From: Neoceratodus forsteri
Lineage: Eukaryota > Chordata > Ceratodontiformes > Ceratodontidae
Assembly (NCBI GenBank): GCA_016271365.2
Contig: CM057459.1
Location: 493,595,501-493,659,500 of the forward strand
Reading direction: 5' to 3'
DNA length: 64,000 nucleotides
The notes below the pieces were generated by a model, which was given only the letters and a program-made list of their open reading frames with translations, was not told the DNA's origin and searched no databases. Shown here piece after piece: positions 56,266 to 64,000 of this stretch. A program made the position numbers and the translations under genes. Position 1 is the stretch's first letter, and each line of letters begins with the position of its first letter.

Positions 56266-57545
56266 CATTGTTGATCCAGGAACAGACTTCTTTACTGGCC
56301 AAGGGAACTGTTCCCTTATGTAACCCAGTGGACAAAAGGCTGGAAGACATGCCAAAGAGAATGTTTCAATTGGTGGGCAATGCCAACAAGGCAGTGGTGA
56401 TTGCAGTCTGTGCAAATAGAGTGCTTCTTAAGTGGCTAAAAGGTCTATATTTTTCAATTCCTCAAACTGCAAAGCAGGCAGACCCACTGAAATATACCAT
56501 AGTAACGACTTTGTATCTGGCAGATGCCTCTGTAGATACACTATAACTGAGTGCAAAAGCATTAGCTGTGACCAATTGAGCAAGATGCATCTCGTGGCTA
56601 AATTTATGGGAGTCTGGTAATGACTCAAAATCTGTTCTAACTCAATTCCCCTTCAAAGGCACTCAGTTGTCCGGAGAGGGCCTGGAAAAATTAATCAAGT
56701 AAAAAGAGGCCAACAAAACATTGAACAGAGACAAACCAACTTGACTACCTACCCTACCCAGTTTTCATTACTAATTTTGTCACTTCAGGGCACAGAAAGA
56801 GACAGACAACAAAATATACACAACAAATACTTTAATTTCAAGCCCAGCTGCTTCAACCAAGAAGGCAGGTCATGTCCAAATAATACAAAAGCAGAGGCAG
56901 ACAAAACCTTAGGGGTTTCAAGAAAAAAAAATATAAATCAGCATGAAAGGAAACGTCCCATGGAGCATCAGTGCGCCCCACCCACACAGGTGCAAGACTA
57001 CTGCAATTCGTCAATTGGTGGAGAACAACAATAAATGACTGATGTGAGAGATAACACTGGTGGATCATGCAATAAAATTCACAGTTCCAAAGTAAAACAG
57101 ATTTGTCATATCACCCATGGCAAAACATCAAGTGAATGCACTCCATGTCAGCAATCAACCAACTTCTGGTCAATAGATCACTCAAGCCAGTACCACATGA
57201 CCAACTCCTGGTCAGCAGATCACTTGAGCCAGTACCACCTGACCAACTCCTGGTCAACAGGTCACTCAAGCCAGTACCACCTGACCATCTTCTGGTCAGC
57301 AGATCACTCGAGCCAGTACCACATGACCAACTCCTGGTCAGCAGATCACTTGAGCCAGTACCACCTGATCAATGCAGCCAAGGTGTGTGTACTCCATATT
57401 CTTCCTGGTACAAAAGAAGACAGAGGATCTCCACCAAGTACTGGATCTAAAATGGTTAAACCAATTCATGCGATCAAGAAATTCAGAATGGAAACTCTTA
57501 AGATCAACAATTCAAGCAATACAAAAGGATGATTATACTGTAGTT
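56266..57545 (+). mobile_element. DIRS-type retrotransposon, gag to RT start
   Basis: The plus-strand text contains a DIRS gag C-terminal block, LADASVDT, then, with frame changes, SAKALAVTN and ARCISWLNLWESGNDSKSVL...FPFKG (56,510-56,660). A 42-bp repeat region (57,159-57,370) follows. Then comes the DIRS RT start, CVYSIFFLVQKKTEDLHQVLDLKWLNQF..SEWKLLRSTIQAIQ (57,385-57,525). The fragment ends just after RT block 1. It complements the DIRS fragment at 22.6-24.6 kb, which has only RNase H and recombinase; the two need not be the same family. Confidence 0.75.
57159..57370 (+). repeat. 42-bp (14-codon) tandem repeat between DIRS gag and RT
   Basis: Five units of the type 'gaccaactcctggtcagcag' followed by 'atcacttgagccagtaccacct'. 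The period is 14 codons; one frame encodes repeated SQYH.TNSWSADHL peptides, another encodes LVSRSLEPVP. It sits where DIRS elements carry a variable linker between gag and RT. Confidence 0.9.
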
Positions 57546-57685
57546 GTGGCTAGTGTCATGTTGTTTTGTGCTGTTCATTGTGGCATGTGTTATTGCAGCA
57601 TATTGAGGTAGCCAGTGATGAACCAGTCAATTTGTGCTACACAGCTGCTGATACAGAATTGTTGTCACAGACTCCACCTGCTGGT
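57546..57685. other. No recognisable feature
   Basis: Short spacer between the DIRS fragment and the 215-bp tandem repeat. Confidence 0.3.
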
Positions 57686-58890
57686 GGCCCCAGCAGTTCT
57701 TCCATATTTTTTTAGTGGGGGTTTCCATAATGTCTTCACCACACCCCTCAAAAAACATTTACCCCTTAATATTCAAAACTGTGCATCTTGTTGTTATCAG
57801 AGGACCCTTTGGGGATAATATACCCAGAATCTGGGGGAAGTACATCAAGAAATGCCAGAGTCGGCCCGGTGGCACAGAGGGCTGAGGCACTGGATGTTTC
57901 ACCTCACAGGATGCCGGCGACCCAGGTTTGGGAATGAGCCTAGATTGTCAGAGGTTGGCACGGGGGTGGGTGGAGCAGGATGGAGTGGCCGCAAGGCAGC
58001 TCTTCTCTCTGGGGAGGTGGGGTGGCATCCCTCACTCTTGGCTACCCCCCTGGTGGAGGCTAGGGGGCTGCACAAGTGAGGGTGCTGGTGATAGGCCAAT
58101 GGGGCAGGCGGAGGAGGGCCATTACCAGGGCTGTAAGGTGAATGCGTGCCTCCACACGCATGCGTCCTTCTCCTGGGGTCCTCGGGGAATAAGGGGGAGA
58201 AAATGGAAAAAGGTGGCAGGATGGTGACCGACTCTCCGCAGGCACCGCTCCCGGACCAGGCATAAGGTAAGCCCCAGTAATTCCGGGGGACGGAACTGGG
58301 AGAGTCGGTCAGATGGGGGCCACATGGAGCAGGGGAGAAACAAAGTAGAGATAAAAAAAAAAGAAATGCCAGAGTAATGTGTACTTTTGTGAGTAACGTT
58401 TTTCAAATCATGGTCCTTGGAAGAAAAGAAATGACCTACTGCAGTTTGAAAGACAGCACCCACATTCACCCCTCCAAAACCATTTTCTCTTAATAGTCAA
58501 ACATGGGCATCTCATGGTCATCATAGGACCCTTTGGGGAACCTGAGCCCCAGATTTGGGAACATTACAGCAAGAAATGCCAGGTGTATGGGCACTTTTGT
58601 GAGACCCATTTTTCAAACCTTTGCCCCCAGGGAAGAACACAAATGGCCTGCTGCGGTTTGAGAGACAGTGCCCACATTCACCCTTTGAAAAATGCGTTCT
58701 CCTTATAACTCAAACCTGAGTATATTGTAATCATCCATGAAGCCTTTGGGGAACTGTAATGTGCCTTGAATTTAGAAAAACGTGGGAAATGTTTTTTTTT
58801 CAAACCTTGACACTGGGAAGAAAACAAAAAGCTGGCTGTGGCTTGTGAGACAGCATCCTCCCTCCAGCCCTCTAGCTGTACACACAAATG
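57686..58890 (+). repeat. About 215-bp tandem repeat, 3-4 units, SINE-interrupted
   Basis: Landmark 'aggaccctttgggga' at about 57,801 and 58,527 and its variant near 58,738; 'aagaaatgcca' at about 57,847 and 58,571; 'ttttcaaa' blocks at about 58,398, 58,612 and 58,798. After subtracting the 500-bp SINE plus one target copy, the period is about 212-221 bp. An inverted portion lies at 59,366-59,583. Confidence 0.75.
57861..58360 (+). mobile_element. 500-bp SINE with perfect 14-bp target duplication
   Basis: A tRNA-like head ('cggtggcacagagggctgaggca' region; B-box-like 'gacccaggtttgggaat' at about 57,919) is followed by a GC-rich body and an A-tail ending at 58,360. It is flanked by identical 'aagaaatgccagag' (57,847-57,860 and 58,361-58,374). 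The inverted repeat copy at about 59,530-59,555 is uninterrupted at this site. A tail of A and a long target duplication imply mobilisation by an L1-like machinery. Confidence 0.9.
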
Positions 58891-59245
58891 CCCAGCACTG
58901 CTGGTAATTGAAGGTGAGGGCAAAACTACAACTTGTAAACTAAGCTGAAGGTGTCTCTTTGGCATCATGGAAAATGCTGTGAACCTATTATTCTTAATAA
59001 GCGTTGGCTGGCTTCCATCAAATCTTGTAAGCTATTTCCAGATATGGCACTTAAATGTATTGCAGGTTACGTGAAGTTCACAACAGAACAGTTGAGTTTC
59101 ATCTTGTTCTCCTCAGCACCACTCCATAAGATGACACTCACTCTGATTAGGAAAAGCATTACACACACTGAGGATCTGATAATTAAGTCCTCAGTTTCAA
59201 TGACTTATGCTGCCATCTAGCATTTCACACTATACCCAATTCAGA
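58891..59245. other. No recognisable feature; centre of an inverted arrangement
   Basis: Single-copy sequence between the direct and inverted portions of the 215-bp repeat. A 'tggcatcatggaaaatgctgtgaa'-like stretch does not match a family I know. Confidence 0.35.
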
Positions 59246-59249
59246 AGAG

Positions 59250-59583
59250 AAAATGAAATGGTCCCAGCAGTTCTTCCACATTTTTTAGTGGGGGTTTCCA
59301 TAATGTCTTCGCCACACCCCTCAAAAAACATTTACCTCTTAATATTCAAACCTGTGCATCATGTTAGCCCAAAGGGTCCTATGATGACCATGAGATGCCC
59401 ATGTTTGAATATTAAGAGAAAAATGGTTTTGGAGGGTTGAAAGTGAGTGCTGTCTTTCAAACTGCAGTAGGTCATTTCTTTTCTTCCAAGGACCATGATT
59501 TGAAAAACGTTACTCACAAAAGTGCACATTATTCTGGCTTTTCTTGATGTACTTCCCCCATATTCTGGGTATATTATCCCCAA
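59250..59583 (-). repeat. Further copies of the 215-bp repeat, partly inverted
   Basis: 59,252-59,365 matches 57,686-57,800 in the same orientation. 59,366-59,583 is the complement of the text at 57,800-57,860 plus 58,371-58,530, without the SINE. The switch of orientation occurs within 'agggtcctatgatgacc' at 59,376. Confidence 0.8.
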
Positions 59584-59800
59584 AAACAAGGCAGTATAGC
59601 ACAGTGGTTTAAGGCTCTGAGCTGCAAATCTGGTGACATCCAAAAGACCAGACCTGGGTTTGAATCCCACAGCTTCCAACTGCATACTGTGTAACCCTGA
59701 GCAAGTCACTTAACTTCCCTGTGCTCCCAGGTCGCTCCTGTAAAAAAGCTTTCAGCTTAGTGTGCTACTCCTAGTTAAACAACTAAAAAAAAAAAAAAAA
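59584..59800 (+). mobile_element. tRNA-derived SINE (MIR-like layout)
   Basis: Head with 'tagcacagtggtttaaggc' (A-box region) and 'gggtttgaatccc' (B box, 59,656), then a core 'gagcaagtcacttaac' (59,699), a LINE-like tail with 'cagcttagtgtg' and an A-run at 59,785-59,802. Family shared with 9,799-10,030 (minus). Confidence 0.8.
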
Positions 59801-59964
59801 ACATTACACCTTACAGTAAAATGCAGATATGCATATATAGTCACATGCATCTAATTATAAAAGACTTAATCTGGAAAACAATGTTTGCAGTCACTTGTCT
59901 GGACCATCCAGGGATGAACTCACCAGAAAAAAGAACACAGAACATAACAAATGCGGGGAAGGGG

Positions 59965-60262
59965 GGAGAATAAAAATATTTTATTTATTTATTTAGTTTT
60001 TGTTGACCGGGTAAGTGCACTAGACAAATCCTGCCTATTTTCGGGCACAACCCGGGGGAAGGGAATACAGATGAATGCCAACTGACCTTGAACCAGATTA
60101 AGCTGTTGGTGGTATTTTTAGCGAATGAGGGAAATTTGGCCAGGACACCGGGGAAATTCCCCTGCTCTTTTCGATAAGTGCCATGGGATCTTTAACATCC
60201 ACCTGAACTACCACCAATCCAGGCAGATGGGACCTCGGTTTAACGTCTCATCCGAAAGACGG
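59965..60262 (-). mobile_element. L2 LINE 3'UTR fragment, reverse
   Basis: On the minus strand the order 'gatgagacgttaaaccgagg', 'gatcccatggcactt' and 'gtgtcctggccaaatt' (60,255-60,137), followed by 'cttacccggt' and a (TAAA)n end at 59,973-59,996, is the well-known 3'UTR text of fish and amphibian L2 elements. It carries no ORF. Confidence 0.75.
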
Positions 60263-60427
60263 ATATTGTGGGCCATACCTTTTAATGGACTTAAAATGTG
60301 TTTTGAGACTAGCATTCAAGTGTCCCAAAACAATTTTGTAAGCCCAATAAAAGTAATTCCCACCAATGTATTTTGCTTTGCATCCCCCACCCCATTAAAT
60401 GTCACAGAAAAAGAAAATACATGCTGA

Positions 60428-60560
60428 CAGGCAGTGTACCCTAGAGGTTCTCTAAGAGCAACAGGCTATGAAATGGGAGACCCAGGTTTGAATCCTAGCA
60501 CTGTCACTGGCCAATGTGTGATCTTGAGCTACTCAGCTGCACACTCTGCACTTTAGAACA
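60428..60560 (+). mobile_element. SINE, degenerate copy
   Basis: 'ggcagtgtaccctagaggttc' and 'gacccaggtttgaatcct' (60,480-60,497) followed by 'cactgtcactggccaatgtgtgatcttgagc' parallel the head and core of the SINE at 59,584. No clean tail is visible. Confidence 0.6.
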
Positions 60561-60637
60561 CCATACTGTAAACAGGATGTTGCATCCAATATGGGCTATC
60601 CTGTGTAAATTATACTGTAACTGAAACATAAAATGAA

Positions 60638-60700
60638 AAATATCTCTGCCATCCTCCTGCATTGCCAAGGCAGGAGCTCTACCAGTGAGACTGAAGGACA
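60638..60700 (-). other. tRNA-like fragment (A-box and anticodon arm)
   Basis: On the minus strand 'ctcactggtagagctcctg' (A-box type) is followed by a cctgc/gcagg stem around a loop with an extra base ('cttggcaat'). The text resembles a tRNA-Ala(TGC)-like 5' half. No B box follows, so it is not a functional tRNA but a pseudogene or SINE head. Confidence 0.45.
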
Positions 60701-62084
60701 CTCACATAACCTGCTAGTAAAACTCTGATGTACACTTCAGTGCTGTGTGCATGAAGAACATTAAATCCTGAATACCACATACAGTAGGCTATTTATTATT
60801 AAGAATAGCAAATATCATCTCTATTCGATGTTATTCATATCCAGCTTGCACCTCTAAAAAATACACACACATGAAAAAAAAATATTTTCCCCTGTTGGCT
60901 ACAGCTAGTCTCATTGGACACCAAAACCCATCAGTCATCCAGCCCCTGCCCCCACCCCACCACCAATTTGCATCTTTGGTCGTCCTATACTGTATCTTGG
61001 AGAACTGCATTAATCATGCAAGCCTGTATTGTTATTGAAGCTGTTTTTCAAATACTGGTTCACATTCTGTTACTGTTCCAACTTTACTGGCCTTTGAGTA
61101 AATTCATTCTGTGTTTCTGTTATGCATTCTGGTTTTAAAGACCATTTTAGAACAGTACTCTGCTCAGGTATTGCTAACACAATGCATCTGTGCTCTACTA
61201 TAGAATTCTATGGTTGAAAGGAACATAACCTAAATCATTAAATTCTAAAATGGTACTTACTACTAGTCTGTAACTTAGAAGCACCCCCTGAATTTACTAG
61301 AAGATGAGTAAGTATAAAATAATGAAAGGACTGGACTCAGTATTTAAGAAAATGAGATTCTACTGGAAATAATGACTTACAGGTTCAGATCAGTTCTCTT
61401 TTAACAATATATGGCTTCCTGCCAGCCCCTCCCCCCACCTGGCGATGGCTTTTCTGGACCATCCCCTCCCTAATGTGACCCACTCCTTGGCCTTGTAAAT
61501 TATTGGTGAAAGCTCAGCACCATCTGCCTTTCTTCAGTCATGCCCAAACCCTGCTCCCTGATGAGAGGAAAAGACGTAAAATGTGGGCCTTGTTTGCTCA
61601 GCGGATATTTAGCATATTTTATTTGGTGTCCTACCATCCCCTCTCCCCACCCGACAAAATTCTAACCAGACCTCTACCTCCACAATCTTCTCCCCTGCCT
61701 TGTGGACCAAAGCCCAGTGCCATTAGTCTCTAGTACTCTAATCCCACCCCACACACCCACCCACACACAGACACCCTCTCAGAGTTGTGGGTATAGCTGA
61801 AATGTGTCCCTGAAGCAGAGTCTCCCCCCCACCACCACCACTAACACTGTCAACGTATAAGGCATGTGTGGGGGAGAGGGGGAGGGGGAGAGGTGGGGGC
61901 TCCGTTTTGTTGATTTTGTGAGCAGTGCTGCCATTTATTGGGGATTTGGAGTCACTTGTATATACAAAACAAAAGCAGCTTAAAACTTAAAGTTTGACTG
62001 GTTTACCCAGCTCAACAAAGTCAAACTTTAGTTTGCAATTTTTGCTGAAAAATTCAGCTTGATCCAAAAGTGCATAAACATCCT
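60701..62084. other. No recognisable coding feature
   Basis: About 1.4 kb containing simple-sequence patches: 'cacccacccacacacag' near 61,750, 'gggggagagggggagggggag' near 61,870 and C-runs near 61,826. No family is recognised. Confidence 0.4.
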
Positions 62085-64000
62085 GGCCCAGATATTCAAA
62101 CTGCACCCAAAAATGCACAACAGCAGGAGCAAGCGCAAGTCCACTGTGCCCATGTGCAAGAAGCGCGATATTCAAAAATTGCGCAGGCCAAGATGCGCTT
62201 ACGACACACGACTGAATATTGCACCACCTGCACCATAGCGCAACCAGGGATGTGCAGTTGCACATATCTGACACACCTTAGTGCAACAAGGGATGCTCAG
62301 CGGAGCAGTCCAGATGAGCCATAGCGCAACCAGGGATGCCCCGTGGAGCAGGGCAGCAATGCAACAGCACAACCAGGAATGCAGGGGCCCACCACCCATG
62401 CCACAGATGGGCAGAAGAGCACACAGCAGAACAGACATCGTCCCCCACACCCCATGCACTGCACAACTGGGGGAGAGCTGGAATAACCACCGGCCCATGG
62501 ATACTAGCAACCAACCCACAGCCGGGCTATAGTGCCCCAGCACACCCCCTGGCAAACTGTGACTGGTACACAAGGAGGGCCGACCACCCCATACCACACC
62601 ATCCGACCAATGCAGAGCACACCCTGCACCATGATCACCATACACCCTTCCCAGGAGTAGCGCCCAACAGTGCAGGACACCCCATGCATGCCACCACCCC
62701 CACTGTGACAATGCAACCTTGTGCACCATGGAGCCATGCAAGGCAGCCCCACCATGTGCACCCTGCTGCGGGTGGCAGCAGACAGCAATGCAACAACAGC
62801 ATACACAGTGCCACCCTGCACGTCCTCTCGAGGTACAGCTGAGAGATCGACCATGCGTCGCCACACGAGGTACCCCACATGTGACAGGGCATGCCCCAGA
62901 CCCCACCACCAGCGGTACAGCACCCTGCACACCCTCCCAAGGACACATCCCATCCCAGCACTGGCCACAACAGCAAGCACAGACACACACAGTGTTGCAT
63001 GGAAGCATGTGCCACACAGGATGCAACACAGTGCATGGACAAACACCCACCTATATCCAAGGGCACACAAACACAGGGACACAGTAGCGGGTCAAACAAG
63101 CCACTGGCGTGTGGCCACGGCTGCCGTGTACACATGGCCAGCACCCCTACATGGCACAGGTGTGCCAGCCACCCTGCGAGGGCACCATGAATCTGTATGC
63201 CACCAGCATGCTGCCGGAGCACAAGTGACAGACACTGGAGCACATCCCTTGCAACAGACACAAGCGACAGCATTGAGGGGGGACAACAATAGCGGAGGCC
63301 ACAGTGCCACTGGAGGCAGATGTGCACCATACTGGTGATGGCAGGCAACCTGGCATTGTGCTGGGTACAGTTGTCATCCAGCATGAACAGCCACAACTGA
63401 CATGCCAGCAGACCGTGCATATCACAGACATGCAAGGGTGTCAGCTGCACAGGCCATGGACGGTCTGACAGGGGTGCCATGCACATAGTGCATGCACCGT
63501 GGACCACTGCAGACAGGCATTCAGTGCACAGAGAACAACACACAAACCACAGACAGTGACTGATCCCCTGACCACATGATAGGTGGTTCCCTTCTAGACA
63601 CACACACGCCCATGCGTGCACAGCCTCTGACGCCATGCACACCACTGCAGCTGAGCACCTGTAGCCCACTGCAAATCAGAGACCACCACAGTTGTCATAA
63701 CAAAACAAATGTATTTAAAACAGGTAATAAAAAAACTATATACAAGTATGTACAAAGGGGGGAAGGGCCACATACCAGGTGGGGGCAGGTAAGGGGCAGG
63801 GGTGAACATATGGGAGAAGGAAGAAGTGGTGTGAGGGTGGGTCCAGTGGGGGAAGGTGTAATTAGGGGCATGGATGGGCTAGCGTCTGTCCCGGTCATCC
63901 TCCATGTGGCGCCGATGTCTCCTCCGCCTCCTCACCCCGTGGCGGTCCATGCATTGGAGGAGCTCCAGGGTTGCCCTTGCCACCTGTAGCAGCTCCTGCA
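62085..64000 (-). mobile_element. PIF/Harbinger copy 2, inverted, cut by window end
   Basis: Begins with GGCCCAGATATTCAAAC at 62,085 and runs as the complement of 53,1xx-55,354 of copy 1. The subterminal GCGCAAG words, the one-unit remnant of the 43-bp minisatellite, the GT-rich stretch and the last exon of the third gene appear in order. The transposase would lie beyond the window. A target duplication cannot be checked. Confidence 0.9.
63879..64000 (-). CDS. Third Harbinger gene, last exon in copy 2 (partial)
   Basis: The minus strand reads LQELLQVARATLELLQCMDRHG, then VR and an Arg-rich tail ending in TAG at 63,879-63,881. It parallels exon 3 of copy 1 (LQEILQVARASLEILECID..GVR) with conservative substitutions and no indel in the helical part, while flanking non-coding sequence differs more. 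The upstream part lies outside the window. Confidence 0.75.
   Translation of the reverse strand, partial: QELLQVARATLELLQCMDRHGVRRRRRHRRHMEDDRDRR

Noticed and set aside
60638..60700. tRNA gene on the minus strand
   Set aside because: Only the A-box and anticodon arm are recognisable, the anticodon loop has an extra base, and there is no B box or acceptor stem.

Overview
This window is vertebrate nuclear DNA made almost entirely of transposable elements. I found no host protein-coding gene, no rRNA and no complete tRNA gene. The mixture is L1/Tx1-type, CR1 and L2 LINEs, a LINE with a 2A-like motif, tRNA-derived SINEs, a Ty3/gypsy element with a PNMA-like gag, two DIRS-type retrotransposon fragments, a Crypton-like tyrosine-recombinase element, two PIF/Harbinger copies and a long foldback element. 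DIRS, Crypton, zebrafish-like L2 and Harbinger together argue against a mammal or bird and favour a large amphibian-type genome; a caecilian would fit the CR1 3' ends. Lungfish or another non-amniote cannot be excluded. The species call is inference from composition.

Left part (1-9.2 kb): the 3' half of an L1-like LINE, a LINE 3' end, a 36-bp minisatellite split by an insertion, and a CR1 split by a second LINE. Middle (9.2-30.9 kb): two related repeats, about 9.2-13.3 kb and 26.15-30.9 kb, bracket a gypsy gag remnant (13.9-14.6 kb) and a gypsy integrase remnant (24.6-26.1 kb). The simplest reading is one old gypsy retrotransposon with LTRs over 2 kb, opened by later insertions: a SINE and an L2 in the left repeat; CR1, CR1 and DIRS internally; a Crypton-like element in the right repeat. 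From 30.9 to 43.5 kb lie another CR1 in two pieces, a tandem TATA-bearing repeat, a duplicated repeat split by a CR1 with a visible target duplication, and a near full-length but decayed LINE.

Right part (43.5-64 kb): a foldback element with arms of about 1.6-1.9 kb (43,493-56,083) carries an 8,080-bp PIF/Harbinger element in its right arm (47,275-55,354). The intact left arm is an empty-site reference and shows a 3-bp TAT target duplication. The Harbinger element encodes a two-exon DDE transposase (+), a Myb-like protein (-) and a third, three-exon MADF/SANT-like protein (+). Its last exon recurs in an inverted second copy at 62,085-64,000. Between the copies lie a DIRS gag-RT fragment with a 42-bp coding repeat, a 215-bp tandem repeat interrupted by a SINE with perfect 14-bp target duplications, other SINEs and an L2 3'UTR.

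Nearly every ORF is broken by stops or frameshifts. The least damaged coding units are the Harbinger transposase (one in-frame TGA) and the third Harbinger gene (one frameshift). All family names come from protein-level recognition without database searches, and boundaries without a stated target duplication are approximate.
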